From positions 1-39,272 of the forward strand of contig JANXYV010000067.1 of the NCBI GenBank assembly GCA_025355875.1: a stretch of DNA of 39,272 nt, read 5' to 3'. Below are positions 1 through 8,667 of the stretch, one piece after another; positions within the stretch are counted from its first letter, which is position 1; the number at the start of each line of letters is the position of its first letter. Origin of the DNA: Prolixibacteraceae bacterium (lineage in GTDB: Bacteria > Bacteroidota > Bacteroidia > Bacteroidales > Prolixibacteraceae). Under the pieces are notes generated by a model. It was not told where the DNA came from and searched no databases. It worked only from the letters and a program-made list of their open reading frames with translations. The translations under genes and the position numbers were made by a program.

Positions 1-936
1 GCAACGGGTAGCGTTGTTTTGAGTGGCTTACCATCCAGCGGAACCTGGACTTTGACCCGAAGTCCGGGAAGCACCACTACCGGAACCGGAACGAGCACTA
101 CGATTTCTTCACTTGCAGCCGGAACCTATACTTTCACGGTAACCAACGCTTCGGGCTGTGTTTCGCCAGCCTTGGCCAATGTGGTTATCACGGCACAACC
201 ATCATCACCCACAGCTCCAACAGTAGGAGTGATCACCCAACCGACCTGTGCTTTGGCAACGGGCAGTGTTGTTCTGAATGGCTTACCAGCCACCGGAACA
301 TGGACTTTGACCCGAAGTCCGGGAGGGACCACTACCGGAACTGGAACCAGCTCCACGATCAGTTCACTATCTGCAGGAACCTACACCTACACTGTAACCA
401 ATGCTTCGGGCTGTATCTCACCAGCCTCGGCCAATGTGGTGATCACCGCACAACCATCTTCGCCTACAGCTCCAACAGTAGGAACGATCACTCAACCAAC
501 TTGTGCTTTGGCAACGGGCAGCGTTGTTCTGAATGGCTTACCAGCCACTGGCACCTGGACAATCAATCCGGGAAACATTTCAGGCACCGGCACAAGTTCT
601 ACAATCAGCTCACTTGCAGCAGGAACCTACACATACACGGTGACCAATGCTTCGGGCTGTATCTCGACAGCTTCAGCCAATGTCGTTATCACTGCACAAC
701 CGTCTTCTCCTTCAGCCCCGGTAGTTAGCAACATTACCCAGCCAACCATTGCATTACCGACTGGGAGTGTCGTCTTAAGTAGCTTGCCTGCAATTGGCAA
801 TTGGATAATTAATCCGGGAAATATTTCCGGAACCGGCACGAATTTTACATTAAGCTCGCTTTCTCCAGGAACTTATAACTTTTCAGTAACCAATTCTGCC
901 GGTTGTATATCAGCACAATCAACGAATGTACTTATC
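1..936 (+). repeat. Four tandem 85-residue SprB-like units inside the adhesin gene
   Basis: Units begin at 1, 256, 511 and 757, giving periods of 255, 255 and 246 bp. The third period is shorter because TRSPGGTTTG is replaced by NPGNISG. The units share ATGSVVLNGLP, GTYTYTVTNASGC and VVITAQPSSP. The first three are nearly identical in DNA, while the fourth is clearly diverged, so the copies upstream are probably recent duplications. More copies are expected outside the window. Confidence 0.9.
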
Positions 937-3900
937 AACAGTCAACCAATAGCGAACTCTGGTGCAGATCAATCTGTCAATGAAGCGGCTCTGGTGACGC
1001 TCGATGGAACAGCTTCTTCAGACCCGAATAACGACGCATTGACTTATCTGTGGACCGCTCCGGTTGGGATTACGCTTAGTTCAGCAACCGCATCGAAGCC
1101 GACTTTCATCGCTCCGGAAGTTTTAGCAAATACAAATTATACTTTTTCGTTAGTGGTGAATGACGGAACAATCAATTCACCTCCTGATCTGGTTGTCGTT
1201 CAGGTGAAGCAAGTCAACAAAGCTCCGGTTGCGAATTCCGGAACAAATCAGACGGTCAATGAAAACAGTTTGGTTACCCTGGACGGTTCCGCATCTTCTG
1301 ACCCGGATAACGATGCCTTGACCTATTTATGGACAGCCCCTTCAGTTATTACCTTGAGCTCAAATACAGTTGCCAGATCAACTTTTACAGCTCCTGAAGT
1401 GAATTTTAATGCAAATTATACTTTTGTTTTAGTTGTAAACGATGGAATGATCAATTCAGCTCCTGATCAGGTTGTCATTCAGGTTTTGCAGGTCAACAAA
1501 GCTCCGGTAGCTAATGCAGGGGCCGATCAATCTGTCAATGAATCAACACTGGTTACCCTTGATGGAACAGGATCAACTGATCCGGATAATAATACGTTGA
1601 CGTATTTGTGGACTGCACCAGACGGGATTATTTTAAGCTCAGCAACTTCACCCAAACCAACTTTTATCGCTCCGGATGTAGCTGTAGATACTAATTATAG
1701 TATTTCGCTGGTTGTGAATGATGGAACGGTTAATTCGGTGGCCGACCAGGTTGTCATTCAGGTAAAACAAGTAAACAAAGCTCCCGTGGCAAATGCCGGA
1801 GTCGACCTGACAGTCAACGAAAACAGTCTGGTTTCGTTAGATGGTTCAGGATCTTCCGATCCTGATAATAATGCGATAACCTATTTATGGACAGCTCCTG
1901 CTGGGATCACACTCAGTTCTAATACGGCTTCAAAACCGACCTTCATTGCTCCAGAGGTCGCAATCAATACCAGTTTTACTTTTTCGTTAGTCGTGAACGA
2001 CGGTGCCCTAAATTCAACTGCGGATCAGGTGGTTGTTTTGGTCATGCAGGTCAATAAAGCTCCGGTCGCAAATGCAGGGATTGATCAGGCGGTGAACGAA
2101 AACAGTTTATATACGCTCGACGGTTCGGCTTCCACGGATCCGGATAACGATGCACTTACTTACCTCTGGATGGCTCCATCCGATATTACCCTGAGCTCAA
2201 ACACCGTAGCCAAGCCTACTTTTATTGCTCCGGAAGTTTCGGTAAATACAAATTATACATTTTCGCTGATTGTAAACGACGGAAGTTTGAATTCGCAGGC
2301 CGATCTCGTTGTGATAACAGTGAAACAAACCAATAAGGCTCCAATAGCCAATGCTGGTGCCGATCAACTGGTAAATGAAACAGATTTGGTAACACTTGAC
2401 GGAACGGCATCGAGTGATCCGGATAAGGATGCGTTAACTTACCTTTGGACAGCACCCCAAGGAATCGTGCTCAGTTCCACTACAGCAGCGAAACCGAGTT
2501 TTACTGCTCCGGAGGTTTCAGTGAATACCAACTACGTTTTCTCCTTAACAGTCAACGATGGAACGGTCAGTTCAGTTTCTAGCCAGGTCATTGTTCAGGT
2601 GAATCAGGTTAACAAACCTCCGGTTGCCAATGCCGGGGCCGACCAGTCGGTAAATGAAGGAGTTGTGGTAACTTTGGATGGAACATCTTCTTCGGATCCT
2701 GACAACAATAACCTTACTTATTTATGGACCGCACCTGTCGGGATTGTACTGAGTTCTAACTCTGCGTCCAAACCAACTTTTACAGCTCCGGAAGTGACAG
2801 TTAATACCGATTACGCTTTCACGTTGGTGGTGAACGACGGAATGGTCAATTCGATGGCTGACCAGGTTGTTGTTCAGGTGAAACAGGTGAATAAAATTCC
2901 GGTTGCCAATGCCGGAAACGATCAGTCGGTCAATGATGGTGATGTCGTTGTTTTGGATGGAACGGCATCGGTATTTCCGGAAGGGAGTTCACAAACCTAC
3001 TTATGGACGGCACCTGCAGGAATTACTTTAAGCTCAAATACAGCTTCAAAGCCTACTTTTACTGCACCTGATGTATTGGTAAACACGGACTATTCTTTCT
3101 CTTTGACAGTTAATGACGGAATCATCAGTTCAGCAGCAGATCAGGTCACAGTTCAGGTAAAACATGTGAGAAAACCTCCGGTGGCGGACGCCGGGATCAA
3201 CCAACTTATCAACGAAAATACTTCGGTTACACTCGATGGTTCTGGCTCATATGATCCTGAAGGAAGTAATCTGACCTACTTGTGGACTGCACCTGCCGGG
3301 ATCACACTTAGTTCAACGACGGTACCTAAACCTACATTTACCGCCCCGGAAGTGTTGGTGAACACAAATCTCATCTTTTCACTGGTGGTGAATAACGGAA
3401 TGACAAGTTCGAGCAAAGATCAGGTTGTGATTTTGGTTCAACAAGTAAATAAAGCTCCGGTTGCCAATGCTGGAATTAACCAGACGGTAAACGAAAATTC
3501 TTTGGTCACCCTGAATGGCTCAGCTTCGTCCGATCCGGATAATAATCCATTAACCTATTTATGGACTGCACCGGCAGGGATCACACTCAGTTCCACTAAG
3601 GCTGCCAGTCCGACCTTTGTGGCTCCTGAAGTCTCTGAGGATACCAATTATACTTTCTCTCTAGTTGTGAATGACGGAGCGCTGAATTCAATGGCCGACC
3701 AGATCGTTGTACTCATCAAACAAATAAATAAAGCCCCGCTGGCCAATGCCGGTGCTGACCAGTCGGTGAACGAAAAAAGCCTGGTTACCCTGGATGGTTC
3801 CGGATCTTCAGATCCAGATGGAAATTCGCTGAGTTATTCCTGGATCGCTCCGCCAGGCATTGTTCTGAGCTCAGCAACGGTAGCTAATCCAACATTTACT

Positions 3901-6498
3901 GCACCTGAAGTTACCCAGGATACTAAATACATTTTCTTTCTGGTCGTAAACGATGGAATTGTCAGTTCGGCTACAGATCAGGTTGTTATTCAGGTTATCC
4001 ATGTTAAAAAGGCTCCGGTAGCGAATGCCGGAATGGATTTGTCAATTAATGAAGGGTCACCAGTCACTTTGGATGGTTCAGCTTCAATTGATCCAGATGG
4101 ATCGGTTTTGTCTTATCTGTGGACTGCCCCTGCAGGAATCACTCTTAGTTCAACTACTGCTCCAAGGCCAACATTTACTGCGCCTGAAGTAACAATGAAT
4201 ACGAATCTTACTTTTTCTTTGGTTGTAAACAACGGAACAGTTAGTTCAGCAGCAGATCAGGTTATTGTTCAGGTAAAGAATGTCAATAAAGCTCCGGTTG
4301 CTAATGCAGGCATTGATCAGTCAGTCAGTGAAAAAAGTGTGTTTGCCTTGGATGGTTCAGCCTCCACCGACCCTGACAATGATCCGCTTACCTACAAATG
4401 GACTGCTCCTGACGGTATTGTATTAAGTTCGAATACAATAGCTAAACCCTCATTTACCGCTCCGGCAGTGTCATCAAAAACAAATTTTACTTTTAGTTTG
4501 ACTGTGAATGATGGTTTCGTTGATTCGCAGCCCGATCAGGTTGTGGTAACAGTCAAAAAAAGCAATAATCCGCCAACTGCCAAAGCAGGTTTGGATCAGT
4601 TGGTCAATGAAGCGGACCTGGTTACTTTGGATGGTTCCGGATCATTTGATCCTGACAAAGATGTCCTGACTTATCTTTGGACCGCTCCTGAAGGGATACA
4701 ACTCAGTTCAGCAACCGCGGCCATGCCATCGTTTACAGCTCCAAAGGTTACTATGGATATGAACTATACTTTTTCTTTGATCGTGAACGACGGAACGGTC
4801 AATTCGGTTTCGGATGAGGTCATTGTTCAGGTAAAGCATACGAATAAACCTCCTGTGGCGAATGCAGGGATTTCCAGGTCGGTACCCGAAGATGTTTTAG
4901 TGACACTTGATGGGACTGCATCCAGCGATCCGGATAACAATGTGCTGACCTATTTATGGACTGCACCTGCCGGGATTACGCTTAGCTCAAAAACTGCATC
5001 CAAACCCACATTTACTGCCCCTGAAGTATCGGCGAATTCTGGTTATAGCTTTTCTTTGGTTGTGAATGACGGAAAAATCAGTTCCACTCCTGAAATGGTT
5101 GTCATTCAGGTGAAGCATCTGGTAGCCAATGCCGGAACCGACCAGTCGGTCAACGAAGGAGATCGGGTCATGTTGAACGGAAGTATTTCATCCTATCCGG
5201 GGGGCAATGCACTGACTTATATGTGGACGGCTCCTGATGGCATCCTATTAAGCTCAAATACTGCGGCCAATCCGACTTTCACAGCTCCCGAAGTTTTAGT
5301 GAATACGAACTATACTTTCACCTTAGTAGCAAATGATGGAACAGTAAGTTCGAAACCTGACCAGGTTGTTGTGCAGGTTAAACAGGTGAACAAGGTGCCG
5401 GTTGCCAATGCAGGTATTGATCAGTCAGTCAGCGAAAATACCTTCGTTTCTCTGGATGGGTCTGCTTCGACCGATCAGGACAAGGATGTATTGAGCTATT
5501 TATGGACCGCTCCGGAAGGAATCAAACTTAATTCTGCAACGTCAGCTCGTCCTACTTTTCAGGCTCCGGAAGTTTCGGCTGACACAAACTTTACATTTTC
5601 ACTGGTGGTGAATGACGGAACGGTTAACTCGACTGCTGATCAGGTGATCGTGTTGGTGAAGAATGTCAATAAAGCTCCGGTGGCCAATGCCGGAATTAAC
5701 AGGTCGGTCGACGAGAATAGTCTGGTTTTACTGGATGGATCTGCTTCTTCTGATCCGGATAATGATGCTTTAACTTATATATGGACTGCTCCGCAAGGAA
5801 TCACCCTCAGTTCCACTTCAGCGGTCAATCCTACGTTTACAGCGCCTGAAGTTTTAATGAATACAAACTATACTTTTACTTTAACTGTCAGCGACGGCAA
5901 GCTAACTTCAGCTATCAGTCAAGTGGTTGTTATGGTTTTGAATGTTGACCATGCTCCCTATGTGAAAAGTGCCATTGAAGATATTTCAGTGGAGAAAAGG
6001 GCACCGGACCAGAATATTGATCTGAATACCATTTTTGCCGACGACGATCAGGGAGATGTATTCAATTACCATGTTGAAATAATTACCAATGATAAGGTGG
6101 TACAGGCTCAAATTAATGGTTCAATTCTCACCTTGAGTTTTTCGGGTGAGAATACAGGGTTCTCTGAGATTACAGTCATTGCAATTACGAACGGGAAAAC
6201 GGTCAGCACTTCCTTCCAGGTCGAGGTAAAAATTCCGACTTCCATCGAAATCCCGAAAGAGGATGTGCATGTCCGGATTTATCCGAACCCCACCAAAGGT
6301 ACAGTTCAATTGAAGTTTTCAGATTTGCCTCCGTCAGGAACCTGGATTACCGTTTTTGACAGTTCAGGAAAGACAATAATGAAATATTTGGCAGGTAGTA
6401 TCGAAGAATTTCTTGATTTGACTGGAAATCCGCCGGGCTTTTATTTGATCAAAATTGACCTGAAAACACCGAAAACATACAAATTGATTCTGGAATAG
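1..6498 (+). CDS. Giant T9SS-exported repeat adhesin, 5'-truncated by window edge
   Basis: The frame is open from base 1, and its first residues are the middle of a repeat unit, so the gene begins outside the window. In order it has four SprB-like units of about 85 residues (1-936), eighteen PKD/K319L-like beta-sandwich units of 93 residues (937-5946), one cadherin-like domain starting DHAPYVK, and a type A T9SS C-terminal sorting domain with the IYPNPTKG motif ending in KTYKLILE. It has no catalytic motif. Proteins of this layout in Bacteroidota are exported by the type IX system and act as surface adhesins, in some species as gliding adhesins of SprB type. An adhesion role is inferred from architecture. 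The next gene is a short paralogue sharing the last PKD units, the DHAPY domain and the sorting domain. The signal peptide must lie upstream of the window. Confidence 0.9.
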   Translation, partial: ATGSVVLSGLPSSGTWTLTRSPGSTTTGTGTSTTISSLAAGTYTFTVTNASGCVSPALANVVITAQPSSPTAPTVGVITQPTCALATGSVVLNGLPATGTWTLTRSPGGTTTGTGTSSTISSLSAGTYTYTVTNASGCISPASANVVITAQPSSPTAPTVGTITQPTCALATGSVVLNGLPATGTWTINPGNISGTGTSSTISSLAAGTYTYTVTNASGCISTASANVVITAQPSSPSAPVVSNITQPTIALPTGSVVLSSLPAIGNWIINPGNISGTGTNFTLSSLSPGTYNFSVTNSAGCISAQSTNVLINSQPIANSGADQSVNEAALVTLDGTASSDPNNDALTYLWTAPVGITLSSATASKPTFIAPEVLANTNYTFSLVVNDGTINSPPDLVVVQVKQVNKAPVANSGTNQTVNENSLVTLDGSASSDPDNDALTYLWTAPSVITLSSNTVARSTFTAPEVNFNANYTFVLVVNDGMINSAPDQVVIQVLQVNKAPVANAGADQSVNESTLVTLDGTGSTDPDNNTLTYLWTAPDGIILSSATSPKPTFIAPDVAVDTNYSISLVVNDGTVNSVADQVVIQVKQVNKAPVANAGVDLTVNENSLVSLDGSGSSDPDNNAITYLWTAPAGITLSSNTASKPTFIAPEVAINTSFTFSLVVNDGALNSTADQVVVLVMQVNKAPVANAGIDQAVNENSLYTLDGSASTDPDNDALTYLWMAPSDITLSSNTVAKPTFIAPEVSVNTNYTFSLIVNDGSLNSQADLVVITVKQTNKAPIANAGADQLVNETDLVTLDGTASSDPDKDALTYLWTAPQGIVLSSTTAAKPSFTAPEVSVNTNYVFSLTVNDGTVSSVSSQVIVQVNQVNKPPVANAGADQSVNEGVVVTLDGTSSSDPDNNNLTYLWTAPVGIVLSSNSASKPTFTAPEVTVNTDYAFTLVVNDGMVNSMADQVVVQVKQVNKIPVANAGNDQSVNDGDVVVLDGTASVFPEGSSQTYLWTAPAGITLSSNTASKPTFTAPDVLVNTDYSFSLTVNDGIISSAADQVTVQVKHVRKPPVADAGINQLINENTSVTLDGSGSYDPEGSNLTYLWTAPAGITLSSTTVPKPTFTAPEVLVNTNLIFSLVVNNGMTSSSKDQVVILVQQVNKAPVANAGINQTVNENSLVTLNGSASSDPDNNPLTYLWTAPAGITLSSTKAASPTFVAPEVSEDTNYTFSLVVNDGALNSMADQIVVLIKQINKAPLANAGADQSVNEKSLVTLDGSGSSDPDGNSLSYSWIAPPGIVLSSATVANPTFTAPEVTQDTKYIFFLVVNDGIVSSATDQVVIQVIHVKKAPVANAGMDLSINEGSPVTLDGSASIDPDGSVLSYLWTAPAGITLSSTTAPRPTFTAPEVTMNTNLTFSLVVNNGTVSSAADQVIVQVKNVNKAPVANAGIDQSVSEKSVFALDGSASTDPDNDPLTYKWTAPDGIVLSSNTIAKPSFTAPAVSSKTNFTFSLTVNDGFVDSQPDQVVVTVKKSNNPPTAKAGLDQLVNEADLVTLDGSGSFDPDKDVLTYLWTAPEGIQLSSATAAMPSFTAPKVTMDMNYTFSLIVNDGTVNSVSDEVIVQVKHTNKPPVANAGISRSVPEDVLVTLDGTASSDPDNNVLTYLWTAPAGITLSSKTASKPTFTAPEVSANSGYSFSLVVNDGKISSTPEMVVIQVKHLVANAGTDQSVNEGDRVMLNGSISSYPGGNALTYMWTAPDGILLSSNTAANPTFTAPEVLVNTNYTFTLVANDGTVSSKPDQVVVQVKQVNKVPVANAGIDQSVSENTFVSLDGSASTDQDKDVLSYLWTAPEGIKLNSATSARPTFQAPEVSADTNFTFSLVVNDGTVNSTADQVIVLVKNVNKAPVANAGINRSVDENSLVLLDGSASSDPDNDALTYIWTAPQGITLSSTSAVNPTFTAPEVLMNTNYTFTLTVSDGKLTSAISQVVVMVLNVDHAPYVKSAIEDISVEKRAPDQNIDLNTIFADDDQGDVFNYHVEIITNDKVVQAQINGSILTLSFSGENTGFSEITVIAITNGKTVSTSFQVEVKIPTSIEIPKEDVHVRIYPNPTKGTVQLKFSDLPPSGTWITVFDSSGKTIMKYLAGSIEEFLDLTGNPPGFYLIKIDLKTPKTYKLILE
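937..5946 (+). repeat. Eighteen tandem PKD-like units with a 279-bp period
   Basis: Each unit reads roughly NKAPVANAG-DQ-VNE, then VTLDGSASSDPDN, LTYLWTAP-GI-LSS, PTFTAPEV and SLVVNDG. Anchor positions at 937, 1216, 1495, 1774 and onward are exactly 279 bp apart. The array length to the DHAPYV domain at 5947 equals seventeen units of 279 bp plus one of 267 bp. The short spacing is at the unit starting about 5119, where the NKPP linker is missing. The copies differ at many synonymous and non-synonymous sites, so the array is older than the SprB-like one. Confidence 0.93.
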
Positions 6499-6577
6499 AA
6501 ATTAACAGTATGTAATATAACTTACTTATTATTAATTTGTTAAAACAATCTAAATCTTTGGCAAATTGATCCGTCAG

Positions 6578-6609
6578 TTTGGTTGATGAAGTATTTTTGA
6601 GTTATTTTG
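6578..6609 (+). promoter_or_regulatory. Candidate Bacteroidota promoter for the short adhesin paralogue
   Basis: TTTG at 6578-6581 is followed after 20 bases by TTATTTTG at 6602-6609. This matches the Bacteroidota primary sigma consensus (TTTG, about 20 nt, TAnnTTTG) with one mismatch in the -7 box. The expected transcript would start about 25 nt before the GTG at 6642. A second -7-like box, TATTTTTG at 6592-6599, has no well-spaced -33 element. Confidence 0.45.
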
Positions 6610-6641
6610 CTCTAAATTTATAGGGAAAAATAATCTATCGG

Positions 6642-8204
6642 GTGAAAAGATGTATTTATTTGGTCGCAATTCTATTCCTGGCAGCAAATAGTTTTGGTCA
6701 GGGGCACTTTGTCCTTGCATTCTCCGGAAATGGACAAGATCAGATGAACATTAATATTGTTTCGGCCAGTATCGCAGGGATTTCTCTTGAATCCGGTGAT
6801 GAAATTGCTGCATTCGACGGAACGGTATGTTGTGGCAAGATAATCCTGAAACAACCTATTGATAATTTAGATCCCAATACGTTTGTGTCCATTGCTGCTT
6901 CAAGAAAAGATGATGGAATTTCCAACGGGTATACTATTGGCGATCCAATCTCGATCAAATTCTGGGATTCAAGTAAAGGCCTGGAAATATCCGGAGTGAA
7001 AATTGATTTTCTTAATCTGGCGGGTATCTTAACTTCAACAACTTATGAGATATCCGGATCAGCCTTCATGAAATTATCAACTGATATAATAGTGAATAAA
7101 ATCCCGATTGCCAACGCCGGTACTGATCAGTCGGTAAACGAGGGCGTAACTGTGTTTCTGGACGGATCGGCTTCTTCAGATCCTGATGGAAAAATGCTGA
7201 CCTTTTCATGGACAGTTCCTCAAGGAATCATACTTAGTTCAACTACTGTATCCAACCCGAGTTTTACGGCTCCTGAGGTTTCGATTAGTACAAACTTCAC
7301 TCTGTATTTGATGGTAAGCAACGGAATAGTCAGCTCAGTTACCGATCCGGTTGTAATTCAGGTGAACCAGGTCAACAAAACTCCGGTTGCCAATGCAGGA
7401 AATGACCAATCAGTGAATGAAGGCTCAGTTGTGACCTTGACCGGAAAAGCTTCCAGCGATCCCGACAATAATTTCCTGACATATTTATGGTCCGCTCCGG
7501 CAGGGATTACGCTCAGTTCGACCAAGACTTCAAATCCAACCTTTACTGCCCCGGAAGTGAATGTTGATACCCAATATACTTTTTCCCTCGTTGTAAACGA
7601 TGGCAAGGTTAATTCGCCTGCAGATCAGGTTGTGATTACAGTTTTTAATGTGGACCATGCACCTTATCTTAAAAGTACCATTAAAGATGTTATCGTTGGA
7701 AAGAATGCACCAGACCAGAGTATTGACTTGAATACAATTTTTCAGGATGATGATCAGGGAGACCATCTTACTTTTCTGGTCAGTTCGAGTGATAATGATC
7801 AGGTCGTTCAGGCAAGCATAAGCGGTTCATCGCTGATATTGAGCTTCTCTTCCGGGAACACCGGGTCTTCAGATATTACAATTACTGCGTCTTCAAATGG
7901 AAAACAAGTCCAAACCTCGTTCAAGGTAGATGTCAGTCTTCCAACCGTTTTTGATTTGATTAACGAAACTCCTCAGGTTCAGATTTATCCAAATCCAACA
8001 AAAGGCTTGGTTCAGATCAAATTTCCAAATGTTCCTGTAAAGAAATCCTGGATCAATGTTTTCTATAGTTCCGGAAGTTTGATTCTAAGATCATTGGCCA
8101 CCAAAAGTGAAGAAATGCTGAACCTTGCTGGATATAAACCCGGGTTATATTTCATCAGGATTGGTGAACAGAATTCCAAAACCTACAAACTTGTTCTGGA
8201 ATAG
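6642..8204 (+). CDS. Short T9SS-exported PKD-repeat protein, paralogue of the giant adhesin
   Basis: This 520-residue protein starts at GTG 6642. The upstream in-frame stop at 6621-6623 leaves no ATG choice, and the GTG opens a good signal peptide (MKRCIYLVAILFLAANSFGQ). Residues about 20-150 form a secreted beta domain with the motif SGDEIAAFDGTVCCG, a pattern seen in T9SS cargo of unknown function. Two PKD-like units of 93 residues follow (7095-7652), then a DHAPYLK cadherin-like domain and a sorting domain with IYPNPTKG ending KTYKLVLE. The last two domains align closely with those of the preceding gene, so the two arose by duplication and differ in repeat number (2 against at least 18) and N-terminal domain. 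It is probably exported to the cell surface or released. The ligand is unknown. No terminator is obvious on either side. Confidence 0.88.
   Translation: MKRCIYLVAILFLAANSFGQGHFVLAFSGNGQDQMNINIVSASIAGISLESGDEIAAFDGTVCCGKIILKQPIDNLDPNTFVSIAASRKDDGISNGYTIGDPISIKFWDSSKGLEISGVKIDFLNLAGILTSTTYEISGSAFMKLSTDIIVNKIPIANAGTDQSVNEGVTVFLDGSASSDPDGKMLTFSWTVPQGIILSSTTVSNPSFTAPEVSISTNFTLYLMVSNGIVSSVTDPVVIQVNQVNKTPVANAGNDQSVNEGSVVTLTGKASSDPDNNFLTYLWSAPAGITLSSTKTSNPTFTAPEVNVDTQYTFSLVVNDGKVNSPADQVVITVFNVDHAPYLKSTIKDVIVGKNAPDQSIDLNTIFQDDDQGDHLTFLVSSSDNDQVVQASISGSSLILSFSSGNTGSSDITITASSNGKQVQTSFKVDVSLPTVFDLINETPQVQIYPNPTKGLVQIKFPNVPVKKSWINVFYSSGSLILRSLATKSEEMLNLAGYKPGLYFIRIGEQNSKTYKLVLE
7095..7652 (+). repeat. Two tandem 279-bp PKD-like units
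   Basis: Units start at 7095 and 7374, and the following DHAPYL domain starts at 7653, so both are exactly 279 bp. They are the same repeat family and period as the 18-unit array upstream. This makes unequal exchange between the two genes possible. Confidence 0.9.
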
Positions 8205-8291
8205 GCAATCATGAAGGTAAAAGCTAAAATTCTTAATTTTTACATCCCAATAACAAGCTCCGGAAGTCATCCCAAATACGGCGAAAAAATA

Positions 8292-8323
8292 TTTGCAATT
8301 TGCCATCAAATTGCTTATATTTG
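8292..8323 (+). promoter_or_regulatory. Full-consensus Bacteroidota promoter upstream of the BspA-like gene
   Basis: TTTG at 8292-8295, 20 bases, then TATATTTG at 8316-8323 exactly fit the Bacteroidota -33/-7 consensus. Transcription would begin near 8329. The first plausible downstream start codon is 8668, so the transcript would have a leader of about 340 nt. Confidence 0.65.
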
Positions 8324-8427
8324 GTTATGATCCTGTTTTTGAGAAGAATATCTATTGATTCAGACTCAAAACATGCTTTATGTCAGTAGCTGAAAAATCG
8401 TGACTCCTGGGTTTTGAGCAGATTTCG

Positions 8428-8447
8428 ATAAGATGACAGCATCTTAT
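8428..8447 (+). other. Small leader hairpin
   Basis: ATAAGATG and CATCTTAT form a perfect 8-bp stem with the loop ACAG, located about 100 nt into the inferred leader. There is no U-run after it, so it is not a simple terminator. It may be a leader structure or chance. Confidence 0.3.
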
Positions 8448-8667
8448 ATACAGCCACCCTTATTCTCCATTACTGACATTTGTAACTTACATCTTCTTCC
8501 GGTTTTACGCCCTGTTCCCGTATTTGAAGTACGGATTGCTTTCTCTTCCAGTTGCTCTGTCCAGCCTCTCGCTGATTCTTTAGATTTTTCAGATAACCAA
8601 TTCTTTCTCAACCTTCTTCCGTTCTCAGTCAATAATTCAAAGAATAAAAACCCAAAAACAAAACGAT

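Larger units (their letters stand above)
8205..8667 (+). other. 463-bp intergenic region with a promoter and a long leader
   Basis: I see no credible gene here. Possible small frames on either strand have poor composition and no recognisable motif. The region holds a full-consensus promoter at 8292-8323, so the downstream BspA-like gene would have a leader of about 340 nt, and it contains a small perfect hairpin at 8428-8447. Confidence 0.7.

Noticed and set aside
2222-2455. Minus-strand open frame within the PKD array, and many similar ones in other genes
   Set aside because: These arise as shadows of the repetitive coding sequence on the opposite strand and lack independent support.
1-6498. 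CRISPR-like regular repetition
   Set aside because: The repeats are 255 or 279 bp, in frame and translated as protein domains; there are no short repeats with unique spacers.
6592-6599. TATTTTTG as the main promoter of the short adhesin gene
   Set aside because: The nearest upstream TTTG is only 10 nt away and the next about 30 nt, neither fitting the usual spacing.
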